From: Streptomyces sp. WM6386
GTDB lineage: Bacteria; Actinomycetota; Actinomycetes; Streptomycetales; Streptomycetaceae
Length of the DNA: 64,000 nt
Direction of reading: 5' to 3'
Assembly (NCBI RefSeq): GCF_000972385.1
Contig: NZ_JXTE01000043.1
Location: forward strand, 1-64,000
Position 1 is the stretch's first letter, and every line of letters starts with the position of its first letter. Below the pieces are notes generated by a model. It made no database searches. It saw only the letters and a program-made list of their open reading frames with translations, and was not told where the DNA came from. The position numbers and the translations under genes were made by a program. Of the stretch, positions 34,215 through 42,866 are shown piece after piece.

Positions 34215-35678
34215 ATGCCGGATCCCTCCGTTCCGCCCACTCCCCCCGTGCCCCTCGCGGCCCTCCTGGCCCGTGAGGACCTCGCCCTGCGGCAGATCGC
34301 GGGCCCCTCCGATCCCGCCACGGTGATCCACTGGGCGCACACCTCGGAGATGGCGGACCCGTATCCCTATCTGCTGGGCGGCGAGCTGCTGCTGACGGCC
34401 GGCGTCCACGTCCCGGAGGCGGCGGGCTCGGGGGCCTACTTCGACGACTACGTCTCCCGGATCGTGGCGGCGGGCGGCGCGGCCCTCGGTTTCGGAGTGG
34501 CCCCGGTCCACGACACGGTGCCGCGGGCGCTGGTGGAGGCCTGCGACGCCTACGAGCTCCCGCTCATCGAGGTCCCGCCCCGGACCACCTTCTCCGGCGT
34601 GGCCCGCGCGGTCTGGCAGCTCATGGCCCAGGCCCGCCTCGCCGAGCTGCGCCGCGTGACGGAGGCCCAGCAGAGCCTGGCGGCGGCGGCCTCACGACCG
34701 GACCCGGTGCCTTCGGTGCTGCGGCAGCTGGCCCAGCGGGTGAGCGGACGGGCGGTGCTGTACGGACCGGAGGGGACGGAGATCGCCTCGGCGGGACGGC
34801 CCCCCGAAGCCGCCGTGAACAGCGCTCTCGCGCATCTGACACAGGTCGTCACCAGCCGCTCCTCCGCCACGGCCACCGACACCGTCGCCGACACCCACCT
34901 CGCCGCCTACGCCCTCGGTGCCGGCCAGGGGTTCGTGCTCGGGGTCACCTCGCCCCAGGGTGTTCCCGGCGACCACACCATCGCCTCCGTCGCCGCCGTG
35001 CTGCTCTCCCTGCTCACCGGCGAGCAGCAGAGCGGTTCGGGGGCGGCGCGGTCGTCCGCGCTGGTACGGCTGTTGCTGGGCACCCCGCCGCAGGACGTGG
35101 CCGTGCTGCTGGGGGCCGAGCGGTGGGTCGTCGTGCACGCCCGTCCCGACGCGCACGCACCCGACGCCGTCGCCGCCTCCGCACTGGGCGCCGCGCTCGG
35201 CTCACCGCTCGTCGACCTCGCGCAGGACGTCGTACGCGTCCTCGTCCCGGCCGACCGCGAGGCGCGACCACAGCCCGGCTGGACCCTGGGCATCAGCGCG
35301 CCGGCGGACCCGCACGAGTGGCCGACCGCGGACACCCAGGCCGCCCGCGCCCTCACCCGCGCCCGGGCGACCCGCAGCGGACTCGTCCGCCACGGTGCCC
35401 GCCCCGGCCTGAGCGCCCTCGTCCCGCACGACGAGGCCGAGGCACACGCGCGTGCCCTCCTCGCGCCCATCGCGGACACCCCGGCCCTCACCGACACCCT
35501 GCGCACCTGGCTGTCCCTGCACGGCAGTTGGGACCGCACCGCCGTGGCGCTGGCCGTGCACCGCAACACCGTCCGCCAACGCATCGCCCGCTGCGCGTCC
35601 CTGCTGGACACGGACCTGGACGACCCCGACGTACGCATGGAGTTGTGGTTCGCGCTGAGCCAGGATCTGCGACAGTGA
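34215..35678 (+). CDS. PucR-family transcriptional regulator
   Basis: 487 residues from ATG 34215, which is 11 bases after GGAGG; GTG 34206 and ATG 34197 are alternatives. The N-terminal PucR domain covers about residues 12-130 (TVIHWAHTSEMADPYPYLLG; ALGFGVAPVHDTVP). The C-terminal helix-turn-helix covers about 430-487 (WDRTAVALAVHRNTVRQRIA then the usual DPDVRMELWFAL). PucR proteins activate nitrogen-compound catabolism genes in response to pathway metabolites. It faces the symporter/ureohydrolase/ThDP operon across a short divergent promoter region, so it most likely controls that operon. Confidence 0.88.
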   Translation: MPDPSVPPTPPVPLAALLAREDLALRQIAGPSDPATVIHWAHTSEMADPYPYLLGGELLLTAGVHVPEAAGSGAYFDDYVSRIVAAGGAALGFGVAPVHDTVPRALVEACDAYELPLIEVPPRTTFSGVARAVWQLMAQARLAELRRVTEAQQSLAAAASRPDPVPSVLRQLAQRVSGRAVLYGPEGTEIASAGRPPEAAVNSALAHLTQVVTSRSSATATDTVADTHLAAYALGAGQGFVLGVTSPQGVPGDHTIASVAAVLLSLLTGEQQSGSGAARSSALVRLLLGTPPQDVAVLLGAERWVVVHARPDAHAPDAVAASALGAALGSPLVDLAQDVVRVLVPADREARPQPGWTLGISAPADPHEWPTADTQAARALTRARATRSGLVRHGARPGLSALVPHDEAEAHARALLAPIADTPALTDTLRTWLSLHGSWDRTAVALAVHRNTVRQRIARCASLLDTDLDDPDVRMELWFALSQDLRQ

Positions 35679-35731
35679 CCCGCGTCCCAGCGTCCGGTAC
35701 ATCGGGCACGCCCGCGGCCGCCTGCCTCACA

Positions 35732-36529
35732 ATGGACACCATGCCGATACCCGGGACTCCCAGCCGCGCCGAGCTCGTCGACCACCTCGTACGGACCCGC
35801 ATCGCGGGCGATGTCGCGACGCCCCGCGAGAACAACCTCTCCCACTACCGCCAGCTGGCGAACGGCGTCCGCAACTTCTGGCTCGGCCTGGAGCTCGGCG
35901 ACCGCTGGGCCGACGAGCAGGACGTGCTCGCGGTGATGGCGGAGCGGGTGGGTGTGAACGACGACCCGGAGTACCGGTACGGCCAGGACACCATCGACCC
36001 CGAGCTGACCGTGGACGGCCTCGACCGGATGGCGGCGCGGCTGCGCAAGGCCGCCGACGGCCGGCAGAGTGTCCTGTTCGCCACCGGCCACCCGGGCGGC
36101 CTCCTCGAAGTGCACCACTCCACCGCCGCCGCGCTGCGGAGCGCCGGCTGCGAGATCGTCGTCATCCCGGAGGGGCTGCAGACGGACGAGGGCTACGTCA
36201 TGCAGTTCGCGGACGTGGCGGTCCTGGAGCACGGCGCCTCGCTGTGGCACACCCACTCCGGCGAGCCGATGAAGGCGATCCTCACCGGGCTCGAGCGCGA
36301 GGGCCGTCCGCTGCCGGATCTGGTGGTCGCGGACCACGGGTGGGCGGGCTACGCCGGTCAGCACGGCGTCGACTCCCTCGGTTACGCCGACTGCAACGAC
36401 CCTGCGCTCTTCCTCGCCGAGGCCGAGGGCACCGTCCAGGTGACGGTCCCCCTCGACGACCACGTCATCAGCCCCCGCTACTACGACCCGCTGACGGCGT
36501 ACCTCCTGGCGGAGGCGGGACTGAAGTAG
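35732..36529 (+). CDS. phosphatase-like protein of unknown specificity
   Basis: 265 residues from ATG 35732 (ATG 35741 is an alternative), 53 bases after the PucR gene. Streptomyces homologues are usually called phosphatase without direct evidence. Visible features are a Rossmann-like core with SVLFATGHPGGLLEVHHSTA near residue 110, EIVVIPEGLQTDEGY, LWHTHSGEPMKAILTG, DLVVADHGWAGYAGQHGVDS and DCNDPALFLAEAEGTVQVTV. Several His and Asp residues could bind metal, but I cannot name the catalytic set. It may be co-transcribed with the regulator. Confidence 0.65.
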   Translation: MDTMPIPGTPSRAELVDHLVRTRIAGDVATPRENNLSHYRQLANGVRNFWLGLELGDRWADEQDVLAVMAERVGVNDDPEYRYGQDTIDPELTVDGLDRMAARLRKAADGRQSVLFATGHPGGLLEVHHSTAAALRSAGCEIVVIPEGLQTDEGYVMQFADVAVLEHGASLWHTHSGEPMKAILTGLEREGRPLPDLVVADHGWAGYAGQHGVDSLGYADCNDPALFLAEAEGTVQVTVPLDDHVISPRYYDPLTAYLLAEAGLK

Positions 36530-36548
36530 GCCGGGCCCGGACCCGGCG

Positions 36549-37526
36549 TCACGGCCAGGGGTTCAGGCCCTCCGTCCGCTGCTGCGCATGCCCCGGCGTC
36601 GGGTCCAGGTACACCCTGCTCACACCGGGGAACGCGGCCCGCAGCCGCAGCTCGGCCTGTTCGCAGGCCCACTCGACCTGGGCCGCCGTCGACACGTCCC
36701 GGAAGTCGACCTTGGCCGCGACCAGCGCCTCCCGCGGCCCCTGGACCAGGGTGGTCAGCTCCAGCACGGCCTCGATGTGCTCCACCGCCAGCAGCTCGGC
36801 CCTGATCCGCTCCCGCATGGGCCGCGGGAGCGGACGGCCGATCAGCAGCTCCGCGTTGGACCGCCCGAGCACCCATGCCACGCAGAGCAGCAGCAGCCCG
36901 ATGAGCAGCGAGGCGATCCCGTCCCAGACTCCGGAGCCGGTGAGCTCGCCGCCGAGCAGTCCGCCGGCGGCGAGCACGAGCCCGACGAGCGCGGCGGCGT
37001 CCTCCAGGACCACGGCCTTCACGGCGGTGTCGGGGGTGTGGCGCAGATAGACCTTGAAGGGCGCCCGGAACCGGGCCGCCTCGCCGCGCGCCTGTCTCAC
37101 GCCGGTCCGCAGCGAGTAGCCCTCCAGCAGGAAGGCGACGCCGAGCACGATGTACGAGACGAGCGGGTCGCCGAGTTCCTCGCCCGCGACGAGGGTGTGG
37201 ATGCCGTCGTAGATCGAGAAGACCGCGCCGCCGACGAAGGTGGCGACGGCGGCGAGCATGGCCCAGATGTACCGCTCGGGCCCGTAGCCCAGCGGGTGGT
37301 CCTCGTCGGCGGGCTTCTCGCTGCGCTTGAGGGCGGTGAGGAGCAGTACCTCGGTGACCGTGTCGGCGACCGAGTGGGCCGCTTCCGACAGCATCGCGCT
37401 CGATCCGCTGATGACACCGGCCACGGCCTTGGCGACCGCGATCCCGAGATTGGCGACGGCGGCGACGATCACCGTGAAGGTGGACTCGCCGCCGCCGTCG
37501 TCTTCAGAAGTGCTGCCGTTCGTCAT
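36549..37526 (-). CDS. cation diffusion facilitator family transporter
   Basis: 325 residues from ATG 37526. Six membrane helices and a C-terminal cytoplasmic domain fit the CDF family. Metal-site residues are seen in SEAAHSVADTVTE (helix 2, H-x-x-x-D) and VVLEDAAALVGLVLAAGG (helix 5). The cytoplasmic part contains LVAAKVDFRDVSTAAQVEWA. CDF proteins export zinc, manganese or iron against protons. It is the last gene of an operon with acyl-CoA thioesterase and acyl-CoA dehydrogenase; the spacing after the thioesterase is five bases, though the functional link is unclear. Confidence 0.88.
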   Translation of the reverse strand: MTNGSTSEDDGGGESTFTVIVAAVANLGIAVAKAVAGVISGSSAMLSEAAHSVADTVTEVLLLTALKRSEKPADEDHPLGYGPERYIWAMLAAVATFVGGAVFSIYDGIHTLVAGEELGDPLVSYIVLGVAFLLEGYSLRTGVRQARGEAARFRAPFKVYLRHTPDTAVKAVVLEDAAALVGLVLAAGGLLGGELTGSGVWDGIASLLIGLLLLCVAWVLGRSNAELLIGRPLPRPMRERIRAELLAVEHIEAVLELTTLVQGPREALVAAKVDFRDVSTAAQVEWACEQAELRLRAAFPGVSRVYLDPTPGHAQQRTEGLNPWP

Positions 37527-37531
37527 GCCCC

Positions 37532-38404
37532 TCAGTGTTGCCGGGGTGCGCGGACGACGCCTTCCTGGATCACCGAGATGGCGAGCCGTCCGTCCTGTGT
37601 GTAGATGCGGGCCTGGCCGAGACCGCGGCCGCCGTACGCGGACGGCGACTCCTGGTCGTACAGGAGCCACTCGTCGGCGCGGAAGGGCCGGTGGAACCAC
37701 ATCGCGTGGTCGAGGGAGGCGCCCACGACGTCGTGGACCGCCCAGCCGCCGCGGCCGTGCGCGAGCAGGACCGAGTCGAGGAGGGTCATGTCGGAGACGT
37801 AGGTGGCGAGGACGACGTGCAGGAGCGGGTCGTCAGCCAGCTTGCCGTTGGTGCGGAACCAGACCTGGGAGTGCGGTTCGCGCGGCTCGCCGAATCTGCC
37901 GTACGGCGGCTCGTCGACGTAGCGCAGGTCGATCGCCTCGCGGGTCTCGAGGAACCTCTCGATGACGTCCGGGGCGATGTGGTCGTAGCCGCGCAGCCGC
38001 TCCTGCGAGGTGGGGAGGGTGGCCGGGTCGGGGGCGGCCGGGATCGGGATCTGGTGGTCGAAGCCTTCCTCGTACTTCTGGAAGGACGCCGACAGGGCGA
38101 ATATGGGCTGCCCGTGCTGCACCGCGACCACGCGGCGGGTGGTGAAGGAGCGGCCGTCGTTCATGCGGTCGACCGTGTACACGATGGGGGCGCCCGGGTC
38201 CCCCATGCGCAGGAAGTACGCGTGGAGGGAGTGGGCGAGGCGGTCCTCGGGGACCGTCCGCCCCGCGGCGACGAGCGCCTGGGCCGCGACCTGCCCGCCG
38301 AAGACACGGGGGACGATGGCGGGCCGGGACCGGCCGCGGAAGATGTTCTCCTCGATCTGCTCGAGGTCGAGCAGATCGAGGAGATTCTGCAGTGCCTGAC
38401 TCAT
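37532..38404 (-). CDS. tesB: acyl-CoA thioesterase II
   Basis: 290 residues from ATG 38404. The double-hotdog TesB pattern is clear: NIFRGRSRPAIVPRVFGGQV at the N-terminus, LHAYFLRMGDPGAPIVYTVD, GRSFTTRRVVAVQHGQPIF, and the second hotdog with GASLDHAMWFHRPFRADEWL, where the Asp of LDHA contributes to catalysis. The length matches the E. coli enzyme. It cleaves acyl-CoA to free acid and CoA. It lies 35 bases after the acyl-CoA dehydrogenase and directly before the CDF gene. A palindrome 11 bases upstream of its start suggests separate control. Confidence 0.9.
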   Translation of the reverse strand: MSQALQNLLDLLDLEQIEENIFRGRSRPAIVPRVFGGQVAAQALVAAGRTVPEDRLAHSLHAYFLRMGDPGAPIVYTVDRMNDGRSFTTRRVVAVQHGQPIFALSASFQKYEEGFDHQIPIPAAPDPATLPTSQERLRGYDHIAPDVIERFLETREAIDLRYVDEPPYGRFGEPREPHSQVWFRTNGKLADDPLLHVVLATYVSDMTLLDSVLLAHGRGGWAVHDVVGASLDHAMWFHRPFRADEWLLYDQESPSAYGGRGLGQARIYTQDGRLAISVIQEGVVRAPRQH

Positions 38405-38415
38405 GCAGTCGTTTC

Positions 38416-38427
38416 TACTGGTCAGTA
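38416..38427. promoter_or_regulatory. palindrome upstream of tesB
   Basis: TACTGGTCAGTA, 5-base arms around GT, in the 35-base gap between the acyl-CoA dehydrogenase stop and tesB start. It resembles TetR-type lipid-metabolism operators in form; the regulator is unknown. Confidence 0.35.
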
Positions 38428-38439
38428 ATTTCGGGAGCC

Positions 38440-39597
38440 TTACAGGCCCATGTCCTTGGCGATGATCGTCTTCATGATCTCGCTGGTGCCGCCGTAGATG
38501 CGGTTGACGCGGTTGTCCGCGTACAGGCGGGCGATCGGGTACTCGTTCATGAAGCCGTAGCCGCCGTGCAGCTGGAGGCAGCGGTCGATCACACGGTGGG
38601 CGACCTCGGTGGCGAACAGCTTGGCGCTGGCGGCCTCGGCGGGGGTCAGCTCGCCCGCGTCCAGGGCCTCCAGGGCGCGGTCCACGACGGCCTCGGCCGC
38701 GTCCACCTCGGCCTGACAGGCGGCCAGCTCGAACTTGGTGTTCTGGAACGAGGCGACCGGCTTGCCGAAGACGGTGCGCTCCTGCACGTACTCCTTGGCG
38801 AACCGCACCGCGGCCTTGGCCTGCGCGTAGGCGCCGAAGGCGATGCCCCAGCGCTCGGAGGCCAGGTTGTGGCCGAGGTAGTAGAAGCCCTTGTTCTCCT
38901 CGCCGAGGAGGTCCTCGACGGGGACCTTCACGTCGACGAACGCCAGCTCGGCGGTGTCGGAGGTCTTCAGGCCGAGCTTGTCGAGCTTGCGGCCGATGGA
39001 GTAGCCCTCGGACTTGGTGTCCACCGCGAACAAGGAGATGCCGTGGCGGCGGTCCTCGGCGGTGGGCGCGGCGGTGCGGGCGCAGACGATCACCCGGTCG
39101 GCGTGGACGCCGCCGGTGATGAAGGTCTTGGAGCCGTTGAGGACGTAGTGCGTGCCGTCTTCCGACAGCTTGGCGGTGGTCTTCATGCCCGCGAGGTCGG
39201 AGCCGGTGCCCGGCTCGGTCATCGCGAGGGCCCACATCTCCTCGGCGGAGACGAACTTCGGCAGGAAGCGCTTCTTCTGCTCGTCGGTGGCGAGCATCTT
39301 GATGTACGGCAGTCCGAGCAGGACGTGCACACCGGAGCCGCCGAACTGCACACCCGCGCGCGCGGTCTCCTCGTACATCACCGCCTCGAACTTGTACGAG
39401 TCGATGCCCGCGCCGCCGAACTCCTCGTCGACGCGGATACCGAAGACGCCGAGCTCGGCGAGCTTGTAGTAGAAGTCGCGCGGCGCCTGGCCGGCTGCGA
39501 ACCACTCGTCGTAGACGGGAACGACCTCGGCCTCGATGAAGGCCCGGAGGGTCTCCCGGAACGCCTCGTGGTCCTCGTTGAACACCGTACGGCGCAC
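38440..39597 (-). CDS. acyl-CoA dehydrogenase
   Basis: 385 residues from GTG 39597, chosen because GGAGG lies eight bases upstream and the protein then begins RRTVFNEDHEAFRETLRAFI, the usual start of this subfamily. All three acyl-CoA dehydrogenase domains are present: an N-terminal helical part, the mid beta-barrel with ALAMTEPGTGSDLAGMKTTA and NGSKTFITGG, and the C-terminal FAD helices ending LHGGYGFMNEYPIARLYADN and IYGGTSEIMKTIIAKDMGL. The Glu/Gly of IYGGTSE region fits a short- to long-chain enzyme; the chain length is not clear. A 22-bp imperfect palindrome lies 31 bases upstream. First gene of the tesB-CDF operon. Confidence 0.9.
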   Translation of the reverse strand: MRRTVFNEDHEAFRETLRAFIEAEVVPVYDEWFAAGQAPRDFYYKLAELGVFGIRVDEEFGGAGIDSYKFEAVMYEETARAGVQFGGSGVHVLLGLPYIKMLATDEQKKRFLPKFVSAEEMWALAMTEPGTGSDLAGMKTTAKLSEDGTHYVLNGSKTFITGGVHADRVIVCARTAAPTAEDRRHGISLFAVDTKSEGYSIGRKLDKLGLKTSDTAELAFVDVKVPVEDLLGEENKGFYYLGHNLASERWGIAFGAYAQAKAAVRFAKEYVQERTVFGKPVASFQNTKFELAACQAEVDAAEAVVDRALEALDAGELTPAEAASAKLFATEVAHRVIDRCLQLHGGYGFMNEYPIARLYADNRVNRIYGGTSEIMKTIIAKDMGL

Positions 39598-39628
39598 CGC
39601 CGCCACCTCCACCTGGCTCAGGATCACT

Positions 39629-39650
39629 TGTCTAAGCGCTTGCTCAGACA
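39629..39650. promoter_or_regulatory. 22-bp operator upstream of the acyl-CoA dehydrogenase
   Basis: Arms TGTCTAAGC (39629-39637) and GCTCAGACA (39642-39650) match at 8 of 9 paired positions around a 4-base centre; an inner AAGCGCTT is itself palindromic. Position and form suggest a TetR-family fatty-acid regulator. Confidence 0.5.
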
Positions 39651-39716
39651 CCAAATGTACCGGCCAGTAGGGACGACCGTCCAGAGGAACCCGTCCGTAA
39701 CGCTCGTCACGCCGCC

Positions 39717-39869
39717 TCAGCGGTACCGCACCAGAACCGGCCGTTCGGTGATCCGTACGACGTCCTCGGCGTCCGTCTCGCGCGTGGTGCCGTCGAGGTG
39801 GTCGACGCGGTACGCGCCCGTGCCCGCCGGGACGTCCGCCGTGCCGGAGAGGGTCCAGCGGACCCGCGA
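39717..39869 (-). pseudogene. C-terminal gene fragment, possibly a glycoside hydrolase
   Basis: An open stretch of about 50 codons reads SRVRWTLSGTADVPAGTGAY, then RVDHLDGTTRETDAEDVV and ends RITERPVLVRYR at a stop codon. It is protein-like with normal codon use but has no start, and the frame breaks into unrelated sequence beyond about 39870. The ending resembles the final beta-sandwich strands of secreted glycoside hydrolases (weak inference). It is a truncated relic. Confidence 0.5.
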
Positions 39870-39875
39870 GGCACC

Positions 39876-40309
39876 TCCCGGCACTGGCCAAGACCGTCAC
39901 CGACCGCACCAGCGGGGCCATGGCCATCCGCACCGTGATCGACGAACTCGAAGCGGGCGCCGTCATCACCCCCGCGCCGAAGACCCGCCGCACGGACCGG
40001 TCCAAGACCGGACCCACCCGGCGACACCCAGCACGTCCGACGCCCAGGCGACGCCGGACACCCTCCCCCGCCGGACCCTCGGGTCCGGCGGGCCGGCGTC
40101 CGGAGGGACACGCTCACACGGACCAAAGACGGCTGCCCCGCGCAGCCGACCGGCACCAGGGCGTGACGACGATCAGCACACCCATCAGCCGACACCGGCC
40201 GCGAGGAACAGCGCTGGGCGCGGGCTTCCACCTGCACGCCCACACCACGCCTCCACGATGGGCAGAACCCGAGCCAGACACTACGTCTGACATGAGATCT
40301 CCAAGCTGA
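39876..40309 (+). pseudogene. fragment of a helix-turn-helix protein
   Basis: The plus strand reads ALAKTVTDRTSGAMAIRTVI then DELEAGAVITPAPKTRR, resembling winged-helix segments found in Streptomyces mobile-element proteins (pattern S/T-G-A-x-A-x-x-x-x-x-L-x-x-G). No start lies before it; after about 40010 the frame is open but has no protein-like pattern. The junction with the neighbouring hydrolase relic lies near 39870-39885, which suggests a deletion or recombination endpoint. Confidence 0.4.
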
Positions 40310-40552
40310 TCAGAGACGCTTGTCCCGACACGTCTGCGTCATTCCTGGTCATCGGTGTGGCGGAGGTCCCACGACGAGACGGGACGTGCTCCCCCTGGCC
40401 ATGGGGGCGGCCGACTCGGCACCATGATCACACCGGGCCGACAGGGAGGGGATGCCGGTCCGGCTCTGCTTCACCGACCGGGTCGTGGCGGTTCACGCGA
40501 CGACCTGACCCGTCGGCGCAGGGCGAGCCACCCATCGCCCCCCGCCGGCGGG
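40310..40552. other. gene-free stretch
   Basis: I see no gene, clear hairpin or operator here. With the two relics before it, the whole 39.65-40.55 kb interval appears to be decayed sequence between two lipid-metabolism loci. Confidence 0.5.
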
Positions 40553-41149
40553 TCACTCCGTCCCCGCCGCCGCGAACGCCCCCCGGGCCATGCGGTGCAG
40601 CAGCTCGCCCGTGGCACCGCGGCCCGGCAGGGACCCCGGGCGGCCGAGATGCGGCGTCGAGTTCAGCAGTCCGAACACCGAGTGCACCGCCGAGCGGGCC
40701 GTGGGTTCCGTCAGGACCGGGTACACCTCGCGCACCACCTCCACCCACAGCTCGACGTACTGCCGCTGAAGCTGGCGTACGAGCTTGCGGTCGCTGTCCC
40801 TCAGCCGGTCCAGCTCCCGGTCGTGGAGCGTGATCAGGGGCCGGTCGTCCAGGGCGAAGTCGATGTGGCCCTCGACCAGCGAGTCGAGGACGTCCTCCGC
40901 GGAGCCTCCGTCGACCTCCGCCAGCCGGCGCCTCGCGCCCCTGAGCAGCTGCTCGCTGATCCCCACCAGCAGCTCGGCGAGCATCGCGTCCTTGCCCGCG
41001 AAGTGGCGGTACAGCCCGGGTCCGCTGATGCCGACCGCGGCGCCTATCTCGTCCACGCCGACACCGTGGAAGCCACGCTCGGCGAAGAGTCGAGCGGCTT
41101 CCTTGAGGATCTGCTCGCGGCGGGTGGGGGCGTCGGTTCTGGTGGCCAT
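40553..41149 (-). CDS. TetR-family regulator
   Basis: 198 residues. The N-terminal TetR helix-turn-helix covers about residues 10-58: REQILKEAARLFAERGFHGV, then GVDEIGAAVGISGPGLYRHF and AGKDAMLAELL. The ligand-binding part is all helical. It is divergent from the leucine/acyl-CoA catabolic operon, with two near-identical 16-bp operators between the starts, so it most likely represses that operon and itself, with an acyl-CoA intermediate as inducer (inference from the family and position). From memory it corresponds to SCO2775. Confidence 0.9.
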   Translation of the reverse strand: MATRTDAPTRREQILKEAARLFAERGFHGVGVDEIGAAVGISGPGLYRHFAGKDAMLAELLVGISEQLLRGARRRLAEVDGGSAEDVLDSLVEGHIDFALDDRPLITLHDRELDRLRDSDRKLVRQLQRQYVELWVEVVREVYPVLTEPTARSAVHSVFGLLNSTPHLGRPGSLPGRGATGELLHRMARGAFAAAGTE

Positions 41150-41171
41150 GGAGGCAATTCTAGACAGGGAG

Positions 41172-41187
41172 GTTAGCGCTCGTTAAC
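41172..41187. promoter_or_regulatory. TetR operator site 1
   Basis: GTTAGCGCTCGTTAAC, closely matching site 2 (two differences) and imperfectly palindromic, 22 bases from the TetR start codon. Confidence 0.65.
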
Positions 41188-41200
41188 CTGGAGGACATAC

Positions 41201-41216
41201 GTTAACGCTCATTAAC
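41201..41216. promoter_or_regulatory. TetR operator site 2
   Basis: GTTAACGCTCATTAAC with GTTAA/TTAAC arms, 29 bases after site 1 and 19 bases before the carboxyltransferase start codon. Binding here would block the operon promoter. Confidence 0.65.
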
Positions 41217-41235
41217 AAGGTGAGGGGATCGCGGG

Positions 41236-42852
41236 ATGCATCAGGCACCGGAGCTTCACAGCGCGGCGGACCCCGCGTCGGAGGCCTGGCGGGCCAATGA
41301 GCGGGGCCACCGAAAGCTCGTCGAGGAGCTGCGCGACAAGCTCGCCGCCGCCCGGCTCGGCGGCGGTGAGAAGGCACGTGCCCGGCACACCGCGCGCGGC
41401 AAGCTGCTGCCCCGGGACCGGGTCGACCACCTCCTCGATCCCGGTTCCCCCTTCCTGGAGCTCGCCCCCCTCGCCGCCGACGGGATGTACGAGGGCCAGG
41501 CCCCGGCCGCCGGTGTCATCGCCGGGATCGGGCGGGTCAGCGGGCGCGAGTGCGTGATCGTCGCCAATGACGCGACCGTCAAGGGCGGCACGTACTACCC
41601 GATGACCGTGAAGAAGCATCTGCGGGCCCAGGAGGTCGCCCTGGAGAACCGGCTCCCCTGTCTCTATCTCGTGGACTCCGGGGGTGCCTTCCTGCCGATG
41701 CAGGACGAGGTCTTCCCGGACCGTGAGCACTTCGGCCGGATCTTCTTCAACCAGGCCCGGATGTCCGGCGCGGGCATCCCGCAGATCGCTGCCGTCCTCG
41801 GCTCCTGCACCGCCGGCGGGGCGTACGTGCCCGCCATGAGCGACGAGGCCGTCATCGTCCGGAACCAGGGGACGATCTTCCTCGGCGGACCTCCGCTGGT
41901 GAAGGCCGCCACCGGTGAGGTCGTCACCGCCGAGGAGCTGGGCGGCGGCGAGGTGCACTCCCGGATCTCCGGCGTCACCGACCACCTCGCCGAGGACGAC
42001 GCCCACGCCCTGCGGATCGTGCGGAACATCGCCGCGACCCTCCCCGCGCGCGGGCCGATGCCCTGGTCCGTGGAGCCGGCGGAGGAACCCAAGGTCGACC
42101 CGTACGGGCTGTACGGCGCCGTGCCCGTCGACTCCCGTACCCCCTACGACGTGCGCGAGATCATCGCCCGCATCACCGACGGCTCCCGTTTCTCGGAGTT
42201 CAAGGCCGAGTTCGGGCAGACCCTGGTCACCGGCTTCGCCCATGTCCACGGCCACCCGGTGGGCATCGTCGCCAACAACGGCATCCTCTTCTCCGAGTCC
42301 GCCCAGAAGGGCGCCCACTTCATCGAGCTGTGCGACCAGCGCGGCATCCCGCTGCTCTTCCTCCAGAACATCTCCGGGTTCATGGTGGGGCGTTCGTACG
42401 AAGCCGGCGGCATCGCCAAGCACGGCGCCAAGATGGTCACGGCCGTCGCCTGCACGCGCGTGCCCAAGCTGACCGTCGTCGTCGGCGGGTCGTACGGCGC
42501 CGGGAACTACTCCATGTGCGGCCGGGCCTACTCCCCCCGCTTCCTGTGGATGTGGCCCAACGCCAAGATCTCGGTCATGGGCGGCGAGCAGGCCGCCTCG
42601 GTCCTCGCGACCGTCAAGCGGGACCAGCTGGAGGCGCGCGGCGAGGAATGGGCCGCCGCGGAGGAAGAGACCTTCAAGGACCCGATCCGTGCGCAGTACG
42701 AGCGTCAGGGGAACGCTTACTACGCGACGGCCCGCCTGTGGGACGACGGGGTCATCGACCCCCTGGAGACCCGTCAGGTGCTGGGACTGGCCCTGACCGC
42801 CTGCGCCAACGCGCCGCTGGGTGACCCCCAGTTCGGCGTCTTCCGGATGTGA
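41236..42852 (+). CDS. accD1: acyl-CoA carboxylase carboxyltransferase subunit (methylcrotonyl-CoA type)
   Basis: 538 residues from ATG 41236 after AAGGTGAGGGG. The two crotonase-like halves of a beta carboxyltransferase are present: [20 protein letters not shown] early, [35 protein letters not shown], then [40 protein letters not shown], and [20 protein letters not shown]. The motifs agree better with 3-methylcrotonyl-CoA carboxylase beta (LiuB/MccB) than with propionyl-CoA carboxylase, and the HMG-CoA lyase gene downstream supports a leucine-degradation role. It needs the biotin-carrying subunit encoded next. From memory this is SCO2776, accD1. Confidence 0.9.
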   Translation: MHQAPELHSAADPASEAWRANERGHRKLVEELRDKLAAARLGGGEKARARHTARGKLLPRDRVDHLLDPGSPFLELAPLAADGMYEGQAPAAGVIAGIGRVSGRECVIVANDATVKGGTYYPMTVKKHLRAQEVALENRLPCLYLVDSGGAFLPMQDEVFPDREHFGRIFFNQARMSGAGIPQIAAVLGSCTAGGAYVPAMSDEAVIVRNQGTIFLGGPPLVKAATGEVVTAEELGGGEVHSRISGVTDHLAEDDAHALRIVRNIAATLPARGPMPWSVEPAEEPKVDPYGLYGAVPVDSRTPYDVREIIARITDGSRFSEFKAEFGQTLVTGFAHVHGHPVGIVANNGILFSESAQKGAHFIELCDQRGIPLLFLQNISGFMVGRSYEAGGIAKHGAKMVTAVACTRVPKLTVVVGGSYGAGNYSMCGRAYSPRFLWMWPNAKISVMGGEQAASVLATVKRDQLEARGEEWAAAEEETFKDPIRAQYERQGNAYYATARLWDDGVIDPLETRQVLGLALTACANAPLGDPQFGVFRM

Positions 42853-42866
42853 GGGACTTCCAAACG

